From NCBI GenBank assembly GCA_035276475.1, contig DATELQ010000088.1, positions 18,550 to 82,549 on the forward strand: a stretch of DNA of 64,000 nt, in the 5' to 3' direction. This stretch comes from DATDFB01 sp035276475 (lineage in GTDB: Bacteria > Acidobacteriota > Thermoanaerobaculia > Gp7-AA8). This document shows, piece by piece, positions 53,641 through 63,420 of the stretch. Every line of letters begins with the position of its first letter. Position 1 is the first letter of the stretch. The notes under the pieces were generated by a model that searched no databases, was not told the DNA's origin, and saw nothing but the letters and a program-made list of their open reading frames with translations. Position numbers and translations under genes: made by a program.

Positions 53641-54108
53641 CACTTGTTCCTCCGTCAGCCCATACAGCGGCGGCGTCGGCACGTCGAGCATCGCCAGGTA
53701 AAGGTAGATCTGCCCGCGATGATGGATCTCGTGCTCGATCATGAGGCGCATCCACTTCCAGACCGTGATCTCCGCCCCACCCGGCGTGACGCATTTCGCG
53801 TTCAGATCGTCTTCCGTCAGCCCGCGAAAGATCCCCATCGCCTCCTCGTGCCGGGCGCGCATGTACGCGACGATGGCGTCGTAGCCGTCAGCGAGCTCCT
53901 TTCCATGCCCCGGATACCGGCTCGGCCGCCGCTGCGCGTTCTCCGCGAACATCCACCGCTCGATCGAGGCAAGGTGGCGCATCAGATCGCCGAGGGTGAA
54001 CTTGCCGGGCTTGATGGCCCAGTCGGTGCGGTCGGGTGGGACGCAGGCAACGACGCGCATGGTGCGCTCGCGGACTTTGTCGAAGTAGTCGAAGAGATCT
54101 ACGGCCAT
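53623..54108 (-). CDS. DinB-family protein
   Basis: A 161-residue four-helix DinB/YfiT-like metalloprotein: FDYFDKVRERTMRVV, FTLGDLMRHLASIERWMF (first His), and LMIEHEIHHRGQIYLYLAML, the usual second His pair. Members include thiol-dependent transferases with mostly unknown substrates. Its start overlaps the isochorismatase-like gene end by 10 bases. Its last codons lie in the 20-bp direct repeat. Confidence 0.88.
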   Translation of the reverse strand: MAVDLFDYFDKVRERTMRVVACVPPDRTDWAIKPGKFTLGDLMRHLASIERWMFAENAQRRPSRYPGHGKELADGYDAIVAYMRARHEEAMGIFRGLTEDDLNAKCVTPGGAEITVWKWMRLMIEHEIHHRGQIYLYLAMLDVPTPPLYGLTEEQVRERSR

Positions 54109-54644
54109 TGCAACACCTCTTCCGTAGTGACGATGTGCGCGTACTCGCCGTCGAGGTTCGCCAACGACATGGCGTGAACCTCCTGCGCGGTGCGCCACCG
54201 TCCATCGTAGTCGCGCTTCCCGAAGGTGGCGGTGGCATCGGCGACGACGTACGTATCGAAGCCGAGATTCCCCGCCATCCGCGCCGTCGCCTCGACGGAG
54301 TTGTTCGTGATCACGCCAACGATCACGAGCGCCGCGATGCCTTCGAGCTGCTCCTGCAAGCCAGTGCCGATGAACGCGCTGTTCACCTGCTTCTCGACCA
54401 CGCGCTCGCCGTCGCGCGGCACGACTTCGTCCTTGAACTCGAACCCCGGCTGACCCTTCCGGTACGTCGAATTCGGCTCACGCGACGCATGCCGCACATG
54501 CACGACCGGCCACCCCCTTGCGCGCCACCGCGCGAGCAGCTTGGCGATGTTCGCCTCCGCACCGGGGTTGTTGCGGTCGTCGCCCCACGACGGATCGTCA
54601 ATGGCTCGCTGAACGTCGATGATCAGGAGGGCAGGCCCGGGCAT
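54099..54644 (-). CDS. Isochorismatase-like protein with catalytic Cys replaced by Ser
   Basis: A 181-residue cysteine-hydrolase-fold protein. D10 (LLIIDVQ) and K85 (VEKQVNSAF) of the usual Asp-Lys-Cys triad are present, and VGVITNNSVEATARMAGNLGFDTYVV is the nucleophile region. There the family's Cys (TNNCV) is Ser116, encoded by TCC. It may be inactive, or act as a serine hydrolase or binding protein. ATG 54644 lies only six bases after the T-run of the nrdJ terminator. Confidence 0.88.
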   Translation of the reverse strand: MPGPALLIIDVQRAIDDPSWGDDRNNPGAEANIAKLLARWRARGWPVVHVRHASREPNSTYRKGQPGFEFKDEVVPRDGERVVEKQVNSAFIGTGLQEQLEGIAALVIVGVITNNSVEATARMAGNLGFDTYVVADATATFGKRDYDGRWRTAQEVHAMSLANLDGEYAHIVTTEEVLQWP

Positions 54645-54649
54645 GGCTC

Positions 54650-54681
54650 AAAAAAAGAATCGGGCGGCCATTCGGCCGCCC
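54650..54681 (-). terminator. Intrinsic terminator of nrdJ
   Basis: GGGCGGCC-ATTC-GGCCGCCC (54662-54681), a perfect 8-bp stem with a 4-base loop. Read on the minus strand it is followed by GATTC and seven T's (54656-54650). It lies 50 bases after the nrdJ stop. Confidence 0.9.
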
Positions 54682-54730
54682 TTCTACTGCTTCGACTCGT
54701 GGTGACCGGCGGGACCAGCCATTCGCCGGA

Positions 54731-57562
<2,832 letters not shown>

Positions 57563-57582
57563 TGCCTTCCTCCTCCCAGTGC

Positions 57583-57605
57583 AAAGGCGCCCCTCGCGGG
57601 GCGCC
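57583..57605 (-). other. Stable hairpin just upstream of nrdJ
   Basis: GGCGCCCC-TCGC-GGGGCGCC at 57586-57605, with TTTGC after it on the minus strand. It ends about 20 bases before the nrdJ start, next to the ribosome binding site, and begins 24 bases after the short ORF stop. It could be a weak terminator or attenuator, or an RNA stabiliser. Confidence 0.6.
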
Positions 57606-57629
57606 TCGCTCGATACCTAAGACAGTAAC

Positions 57630-57770
57630 TCAGCGCGGCGAGCTGGCCGCCAGCCGCGGTTGCGGCACCGCCGAGCGGACCTTCAGCGTCACCTGGTATT
57701 CGCGGATGTGGAGCGATACGGACCGCACCGGAGTCCCAGAAGACGAACGAGGTTGCTTCAAATCCTTCAT
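57630..57770 (-). CDS. Short ORF (46 codons) leading the nrdJ transcript
   Basis: On the minus strand ATG 57770 follows a strong GAGGAGGAG site and opens MKDLKQPRSSSGTPVRSVSL, then HIREYQVTLKVRSAVPQPRL, ending AASSPR and TGA at 57630. No membrane segment or known motif; the product would be basic. It lies between the promoter at 57810-57838 and nrdJ. It could encode a small protein or a leader peptide. The support is the ribosome binding site, the position and the clean frame only. Confidence 0.55.
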   Translation of the reverse strand: MKDLKQPRSSSGTPVRSVSLHIREYQVTLKVRSAVPQPRLAASSPR

Positions 57771-57809
57771 CTCTCCTCCTCGCGCCGAGTTGTGAATTCG
57801 ATGCGAGAC

Positions 57810-57838
57810 AACCTACGCCCGGTGGAGAAGCATGTCAA
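57810..57838 (-). promoter_or_regulatory. Sigma-70 promoter of the nrdJ transcript
   Basis: On the minus strand TTGACA (57838-57833) is followed by exactly 17 bases and TAGGTT (57815-57810). The -35 is a perfect consensus. Transcription would start near 57803, giving a leader of about 30 bases before the short ORF. Confidence 0.8.
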
Positions 57839-57846
57839 GTCTTCCA

Positions 57847-57893
57847 TCACAAGATCTTGTGGTACACGGCAAACAAAACACTAGATCTAGCGT
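57847..57893 (-). promoter_or_regulatory. Two NrdR-box-like palindromes 31 bp apart
   Basis: TCACAAGATCTTGTGG (57847-57862, with a perfect 14-bp palindrome) and ACACTAGATCTAGCGT (57878-57893). Their centres are 31 bp apart, three helical turns, which is the known spacing of tandem NrdR boxes (consensus like acaCwAtATaTwGtgt). They lie directly upstream of the -35 of the nrdJ promoter. No nrdR gene is in this window. Confidence 0.75.
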
Positions 57894-57915
57894 AACTATT
57901 CGCAAATGCAGCAAC

Positions 57916-58141
57916 TTAATCCACAGAGGCTCCGCGCCGAATCCGCGACTTATTCACCGCTTTCGCACAGGTTATCCACAACGCATTCCGCGGCTTTTAC
58001 GCTGATATTCCGCAGCTTTTCCGCGGATTCTTCACACGCGCTTTTCCGCAGCTTGTTGGAGGTCGATTCCGAAGGCCATCAGCAGACTCGACCAGAAGCA
58101 AAAGGGGCGAAAGACAGGCGGTGGACGAAATCTGTGGAAAA
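57916..58141. promoter_or_regulatory. Cluster of DnaA-box-like sites and TTCCGCRG repeats
   Basis: One perfect DnaA box TTATCCACA (57972-57980) and four one-mismatch sites: TAATCCACA (57917-57925), TTATTCACC (57950-57958), TTCTTCACA (58028-58036) and, reversed, TTTTCCACA (58133-58141). TTCCGCGG/TTCCGCAG occurs four times, starting at 57986, 58008, 58019 and 58044. No gene is supported between 57771 and 58186. It could be a DnaA-controlled nrd region, a DnaA-titrating site or part of an origin; no dnaA or dnaN is nearby. Confidence 0.55.
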
Positions 58142-58186
58142 GCGCTTGGCGGTGAGCGATTGGCGGTTCGGTGGTACAACGCACAC

Positions 58187-59977
58187 GTGTCGCGACAGTC
58201 GGGATTCGCGCTCGCGGCGATCGCTTTCGGAGGCTTCCTTCTTCGCATCGCGCCGCTTTTGCGCGCCGGCGGGCCGTTGGCGTGGGGCGTCGACTACGAC
58301 GAAGGAGTCTACTTTTCGGCCTCGGCGCTGCTCGTCCGAGGCGTTTTACCGTACCGCGACTTTGTTTTCGTTCACCCGCCGGGGCTTCTCTACGTTCTCG
58401 GCATCGTCTCGTGGCTCGGCGATCCGGCGCACGCGTTCGCTGCGGCGCGCGTTCTGGCGACGATCGTCGGCGCGATCAATATTTTTCTCGTTGGACGGAT
58501 CGCGGCCGAGGCGTCGGGAACGGCAGCCGGGATCGCCGCGGCGGCTCTCTACGCGACGTATCCCGACGCGGTGAGTGCCGAGCGCGGGCCGTTCCTCGAG
58601 CCCGTGCTGAATCTCGTTTGCCTCGCCGGTGCGTTGGCGTGGCTGCGCAGGAAACCGATCGCCGCCGGGATCCTCGGCGGCGCGGCGTGCGCGGTGAAAG
58701 TGTTCGGCGGGATCTGGATTCTCGGTGCGCTCTTGTCGTCCGAGGAGCGCCGCGACGTTCCGCGCTTCCTCGGCGGCGCCGCGCTGGCGGGCGCGCTGCT
58801 CGTCGGGCCGCTCTTCATCTTCGCGCCGCATGCGTTCATCGAGCAGACGCTCCTCTTTCACGCCTGGCGTCCGCCGGACGGCATCGTCTCCCGCACCGCA
58901 CGTCTCCCGGAGATCCTCGGCGGTGGCCACGTCGTGGCCACGATCCTCGCGGCCGTCGCGCTGCTCTCGCTGCTGCTGTTGCGGGCGACGCGCGCGGAGC
59001 GCCTCTTCGCCGTCGCCGGCGTGCTGACGGCGCTCTCGTTCCTGGCCTCGTCGTCGTACTGGAACCAATACAACGCCCATCTCGCGGCGAGCGAGTGCGT
59101 GCTCGCGGGCCTCGGCGCGGCATTTCTGATGCGATCGCTCGACCCGCGCGCCGCTGCCGTTGTCGCGTTGCTGCTGGCCATTCCGTCGGCGTGGCAGTCG
59201 CTCATCGCATCGCGCGGTGGCCCCACGGAACTGCCGGCGATCGGCGCGATCGTCCGCGACAGCGTCCCGGCGAGCGACTGCGTCGTCACCTTCGAGCCGC
59301 AGTGGTCGCTCGCCGCCGGACGGCTGCCGGTCGTCGTCGACAGCTACGGCACGATGCTCCTCGATGCTGTGCGCGGCGGCGTGAAGTTCCCCGACACGGC
59401 GACGGCGTTCCAGTCGCCGCGCGCGCAGCCGCTCGCTCGCAACCGCCTGGCGCGCTGCCACTTCGCGATCCTCGGATGGCGCGGCAACTGGCAGATGAAT
59501 GCGGAGAGCCGGGCTTGGTTCACGTCGCAATTCGTCTGCGATACGCCGTCCGCGGGCGATCTCTGTCTGTGGGAACGGTGGGGGCCGTCGCACAGAACCT
59601 CGATTGCCTTCGGCGACGGCTGGTACGGCGAGGAAGGAATGCCGCCGCATTCGTGGAGATGGATGGGAGCGCGGTCGACGGCGACGCTGCCGGCGCTTGC
59701 CGGCGGGGCGCGGCTGGAGCTCGCGTTCGAGGTCCCGCAGGCGAACCTGCCGGCGACGATCACCGTCGCGTTGAACGGCCGCGTCGTCGATCGCTACGTC
59801 GAGACGCGCACGACGTCGGCGCGCGCCTATGACGCCGAAGGGAAGGAGACGCAGCTCGTCATCACGACGAGCCGGACCATCAGTCCTTCCCGCCTTGGAG
59901 TGTCGGCCGACACGCGCGAGTTGGGCCTAAAGCTCGATCGAATCGTGTGGTTGCACGTGGAACATCACACCAAGTAG
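58187..59977 (+). CDS. Membrane glycosyltransferase, GT39/ArnT-like
   Basis: A 596-residue polytopic protein (about ten membrane helices) with the GT-C N-terminus: WGVDYDEGVYFSASALLVRGVLPYRDFVFVHPPGLLYVLGI, in which the Asp-Glu pair in the first loop is the usual catalytic/metal site. AERGPFLEPVLNLVCLAGALAWLRRKP is also typical. The last 100 residues form a soluble beta domain. It would move a sugar from a polyprenyl phosphate donor. I chose GTG 58187; an earlier GTG at 58121 would run into the DnaA-like site region. Confidence 0.85.
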   Translation: MSRQSGFALAAIAFGGFLLRIAPLLRAGGPLAWGVDYDEGVYFSASALLVRGVLPYRDFVFVHPPGLLYVLGIVSWLGDPAHAFAAARVLATIVGAINIFLVGRIAAEASGTAAGIAAAALYATYPDAVSAERGPFLEPVLNLVCLAGALAWLRRKPIAAGILGGAACAVKVFGGIWILGALLSSEERRDVPRFLGGAALAGALLVGPLFIFAPHAFIEQTLLFHAWRPPDGIVSRTARLPEILGGGHVVATILAAVALLSLLLLRATRAERLFAVAGVLTALSFLASSSYWNQYNAHLAASECVLAGLGAAFLMRSLDPRAAAVVALLLAIPSAWQSLIASRGGPTELPAIGAIVRDSVPASDCVVTFEPQWSLAAGRLPVVVDSYGTMLLDAVRGGVKFPDTATAFQSPRAQPLARNRLARCHFAILGWRGNWQMNAESRAWFTSQFVCDTPSAGDLCLWERWGPSHRTSIAFGDGWYGEEGMPPHSWRWMGARSTATLPALAGGARLELAFEVPQANLPATITVALNGRVVDRYVETRTTSARAYDAEGKETQLVITTSRTISPSRLGVSADTRELGLKLDRIVWLHVEHHTK

Positions 59978-60927
59978 GCCACGGCGAAGCCGATCTGCGC
60001 GGCCATCATCATCAAATACATGTGCCGCCACGACGGATGGTTCTCCGTCGCCGTGAGCTCGTCGGGATTGCGGACGATGAGCCAGACCGTGTAGACCCCC
60101 CACAGCGCGAGGGCGATGCCTAAGATGATGAGCGCGGTGTGATTGCCGGTGAGAACGCCCGTGACGGCGCCGACCGGCATCAAGAGCCACGGCAGGACGA
60201 AGAACGGCGCGATCATCCAGGCGGCGCGGCGGACGCCGAAGGCGATCGGCAGCGTGCGGCAGCCGCCGGCGCGGTCGCCCTCGATGTCGCTGAAGTCCTT
60301 CGTCGAGGCGGCGCCGAGGAGGAAGAAGAGGAAGATCGAGCCGATGAACCACGGCTCGGCGGTGTTCGCGTGCGCCACCATCGTCCATCCGGCGACTTTA
60401 AGCAGGCACCCGCGCGGGATCGCGATCGTCACGTTCGCACCGATCGGATGCGCCTTCGTCCGGCCGAGCGCCGGCATCGAGTAGACGAGCGTGGCGATGA
60501 ACGCGGCGAAGTAGATGAAGAAGCACTCGTGCTGGCTGAGCGGGGCAAAGAACTTCGCCCGGATCGTGTTGAACGGGTAGACGACCACGAGCCACGTCGG
60601 CAGGAGGCCGAGCGCGTACATGACCCAGGTGAAGATCCAGGCGCCGCGCATCGAGGCTTCGCCGGTGACGAGCGGCCGCTTCGGCTTGTTGATGCGATCG
60701 ATCTCCAGGTCGTAGATCTGGTTGAGCGTGTTGTTCGCGGCGTTGAGGAACGACGCGCAGAGCGAGCCGAGCGCCACCGTCAGGATCACGGAGGTGGTGA
60801 CGGCACGCGTCGGGTCGGGATTGTGCGCGGAGCCCCAGGCGCAGACCGCGCCGGAGATGATTCCAAACAGCGGCGGGAGGAGCGTGAACGGCCTGGCGAG
60901 CTGAACGTAGGGCTTCAACGGCGGCAT
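59965..60927 (-). CDS. UbiA-family prenyltransferase
   Basis: A 320-residue membrane aromatic prenyltransferase with about eight helices. The first Asp-rich motif is in NAANNTLNQIYDLEIDRINK, followed by PKRPLVTGE. The second is DFSDIEGDRAGGCRTLPIAFG. It could serve quinone, heme or lipid pathways; the acceptor is not evident from context. ATG 60927. Convergent with the glycosyltransferase (13-base overlap) and divergent from the NYN gene. Confidence 0.88.
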   Translation of the reverse strand: MPPLKPYVQLARPFTLLPPLFGIISGAVCAWGSAHNPDPTRAVTTSVILTVALGSLCASFLNAANNTLNQIYDLEIDRINKPKRPLVTGEASMRGAWIFTWVMYALGLLPTWLVVVYPFNTIRAKFFAPLSQHECFFIYFAAFIATLVYSMPALGRTKAHPIGANVTIAIPRGCLLKVAGWTMVAHANTAEPWFIGSIFLFFLLGAASTKDFSDIEGDRAGGCRTLPIAFGVRRAAWMIAPFFVLPWLLMPVGAVTGVLTGNHTALIILGIALALWGVYTVWLIVRNPDELTATENHPSWRHMYLMMMAAQIGFAVAYLV

Positions 60928-60962
60928 TATCACCCGGGCCCGTAGGTTAGACTGCGCCGACA

Positions 60963-61799
60963 ATGCCGCGAAGCAAGCCGGTATTCGAAACGGAAGGAAA
61001 CAACGACGACGAGACGGACTCGCCTCCGCCGTCGTCGCGCAGCATGGCTGAACGCAAACTCGCCCTTTTCATCGACTTCGAGAACATCGCCATCGGCGTC
61101 ATCGACGCCAAATACAAGAAATTCGAGATCAGCCTCCTCCTCGAGCGCCTCCTGGAGAAGGGAAAGATCGTCGCCAAGCGCGCCTACTGCGACTGGGACA
61201 AGTTCCCCGACTACAAGCGCGAGCTGCACGAGGCCGCCATCGAGCTGATCGAGATCCCCGGCCGCTCCTACTCGGGAAAGAACTCCGCCGACATCCGCAT
61301 GGCCGTCGACGCCATGGACATGTGCTATTCGAAGGAGCACATCGACGTCTTCGTAGTGGCCTCGGGCGACTCCGATTTCTCGCCCCTCGTGTCGAAGCTG
61401 AAGGAGAACGACAAGTACGTCATCGGCGTCGGGGTGAAGAACTCCTCGAGCGATCTCCTCATCGACAACTGCGACGAGTTCATCTTCTACGAGGACCTCG
61501 TCCGCGGCATGACCAAGGCGCCGCAGGTGGCCTTCCAGGACAAGAAGAAGTCCGAGGTGTTCAAGCTCCTCATCGACTCGATCAAGGCTCTGATGCGCGA
61601 GAACAAGGAGATCCTCTGGGGATCGATGGTCAAGCAGACCATGCAGCGCAAGAAGCCGACGTTCAACGAGGAGTACTACGGCTACAACACGTTCTCCGAC
61701 CTGCTCGAAGACGCGCAGAGCAACAACATCATCAAGATCAAGAGGGACATCAAGAGCGGGTCGTACGTGATCACCGGGTTCGCGCAGCCCGCGGCATAG
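60963..61799 (+). CDS. NYN-domain ribonuclease-like protein with C-terminal LOTUS/OST-HTH domain
   Basis: A 278-residue protein. After a polar N-terminus, residues about 30-180 are a NYN (PIN-like) domain: LALFIDFENIAIGVID, NSADIRMAVDAMDMCYS, VFVVASGDSDFSPLVSKLKE, the last with the SGDSDF metal residues. Residues about 195-275 look like an OST-HTH/LOTUS domain: FKLLIDSIKALMRENKEILWGSMVKQTM, then YGYNTFSDLLEDAQSNNIIKI. The pair suggests RNA binding and cleavage. It ends one base before nadB. Confidence 0.88.
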   Translation: MPRSKPVFETEGNNDDETDSPPPSSRSMAERKLALFIDFENIAIGVIDAKYKKFEISLLLERLLEKGKIVAKRAYCDWDKFPDYKRELHEAAIELIEIPGRSYSGKNSADIRMAVDAMDMCYSKEHIDVFVVASGDSDFSPLVSKLKENDKYVIGVGVKNSSSDLLIDNCDEFIFYEDLVRGMTKAPQVAFQDKKKSEVFKLLIDSIKALMRENKEILWGSMVKQTMQRKKPTFNEEYYGYNTFSDLLEDAQSNNIIKIKRDIKSGSYVITGFAQPAA

Positions 61800-61800
61800 A

Positions 61801-63420
61801 ATGCGCGGCATGGCGCTCAAGCATCGCGAGCACTGGCCCGTCCTCGTCATCGGCACCGGCATCGCCGGCCTGACCACGTCGCTCTGCCTGGCCGAGGCCG
61901 GGATCAAGGTCCTCCTCGTCACCAAGTCCGCCGACCCGAAGGACTGCAACACCTTCTGGGCCCAGGGCGGGATCATTTATCAGGGCGAGAACGACTCGCC
62001 GGCGAAGCTGATCGAGGACGTGATCCGCGCCGGCGCGGGGCTGTCGAACGAAGAGGCGGTGCAGTTTCTCGCCGTCGAGGGGCCGCGCGTCGTGCGGGAG
62101 CTCCTGCTCGAGGATGTGCAGGTGCCGTTCTCGACGACGGACGAGGGAGAGCTCGACCTCACGCAGGAGGGGGCGCACTCGCTGCCGCGGATCATTCACG
62201 CCGGCGACGCCACGGGGCGCGCGATCGAGGTTTCGCTGCTAAATCGCGTCCGCCGCGAGCCGAACGTGACGCTGGCGACGGAGCTGACGGCGATCGATCT
62301 CCTGACGACGCACCACCACCCCGCCGACGTGCAGGTGCGCTATCGCCTGACGAACGAATGCGCCGGCGCGTATCTCCTCGACAACCGCACGAACGACGTC
62401 TACACGGTCTTCGCCGACTTCACGGTGCTCGCCACCGGCGGCCTCGGGCAGATTTACCTGCACACGACGAACACGCGCAACTCGATCGGCGACGGCGTGG
62501 TCATGGCCTCGCGCGCCGGCGCGCGGATCATGAACGCGGAGTACGTGCAGTTCCACCCCACCGCGCTCGCGGACAAGGAGGCGAACCACTATCTCATCTC
62601 CGAGGCGCTGCGCGGGGAGGGGGCGCGGCTCCGAAATCAGAAGGGCGAGTACTTCATGGAGAAATACGCGCCCGCGCAGAAGGACCTGGCGCCGCGCGAC
62701 GTCGTGGCCCGCGCGATCGTGGAGGAGCTGACGACAAACAAAGAGGAGTTCGTCTACCTCGACCTCGCCAACTACTACAAAGGCCACCAGCCGATCCACG
62801 AGCGCTTCCCGAACATCGCCCGCGCCTGCGCGGAGATCGGCGTCGACATCGAGCGTGACCCCATTCCTGTCGTCCCCGCGGCGCACTACTTCTGCGGCGG
62901 GATCCTGGCGAACAACTCCGGCGAGTCGACGCTGGCGCGGCTCTACGCGATCGGCGAGACGTCGTGTACGGGCTTGCACGGAGGGAACCGCCTGGCCTCG
63001 ACGTCGCTCCTCGAAGGGCTGACGTGGGGCTACTACGCGGCGGTGTCGATCCGCGGCAAGTTCGAGTCGAAGCGCGAGCCGGGCCGCGGCACGCTCGATC
63101 CGGAGCTGGTGCAGACGATCCCCGACTGGAAGCCGCCCGGCAGCGAGAACATGGAAGACCCCGCGCTGATCCTGCAGGATTGGACGACGATCCAGCACAC
63201 GATGTGGAACTACGTCGGGATCGTGCGCACGTACGAGCGGCTGAAGCGCGCCGTGGCGGACATGCGCGAGCTCGGCAACCGCCTCTCGAAGTTCTACCAC
63301 GAGTCGACGATCAGCAAGAGCATCGTGGAGCTCTTCCACGGCCAGCAGATGGCGGCGATCGTGGCCGGCGCGGCGCTGAAGAATCCGGTCAGCAGAGGAG
63401 CGCATTTCCGCCGTGACTAA
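61801..63420 (+). CDS. nadB: L-aspartate oxidase
   Basis: A 539-residue flavoprotein that oxidises aspartate to iminoaspartate for NAD synthesis. The FAD motif is VLVIGTGIAGLTTSLCLAEAG, then DCNTFWAQGGIIY, SLPRIIHAGDATGRAIE, LATGGLGQIYLHTTN, EYVQFHPTAL and LAPRDVVARAIVEE. CGGILANNSGESTLARLYAIGETSCTGLHGGNRLASTSLLEG closes the FAD site. The alternative, a succinate dehydrogenase flavoprotein, fits less well. ATG 61801 or 61810. No nadA or nadC is in view. Confidence 0.92.
   Translation: MRGMALKHREHWPVLVIGTGIAGLTTSLCLAEAGIKVLLVTKSADPKDCNTFWAQGGIIYQGENDSPAKLIEDVIRAGAGLSNEEAVQFLAVEGPRVVRELLLEDVQVPFSTTDEGELDLTQEGAHSLPRIIHAGDATGRAIEVSLLNRVRREPNVTLATELTAIDLLTTHHHPADVQVRYRLTNECAGAYLLDNRTNDVYTVFADFTVLATGGLGQIYLHTTNTRNSIGDGVVMASRAGARIMNAEYVQFHPTALADKEANHYLISEALRGEGARLRNQKGEYFMEKYAPAQKDLAPRDVVARAIVEELTTNKEEFVYLDLANYYKGHQPIHERFPNIARACAEIGVDIERDPIPVVPAAHYFCGGILANNSGESTLARLYAIGETSCTGLHGGNRLASTSLLEGLTWGYYAAVSIRGKFESKREPGRGTLDPELVQTIPDWKPPGSENMEDPALILQDWTTIQHTMWNYVGIVRTYERLKRAVADMRELGNRLSKFYHESTISKSIVELFHGQQMAAIVAGAALKNPVSRGAHFRRD

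Noticed and set aside
53507..53794. 95-codon minus-strand frame running from the DinB gene into the repeat array
   Set aside because: It is a different frame over the DinB end and the array, with no family resemblance or ribosome binding site.
57563..57900. Cobalamin riboswitch ahead of nrdJ
   Set aside because: No B12-box-like sequence (AGYCAGGAGACCTGCC type) was found on the minus strand; the region is explained by a promoter, a short ORF and a hairpin. A covariance-model search would settle it.
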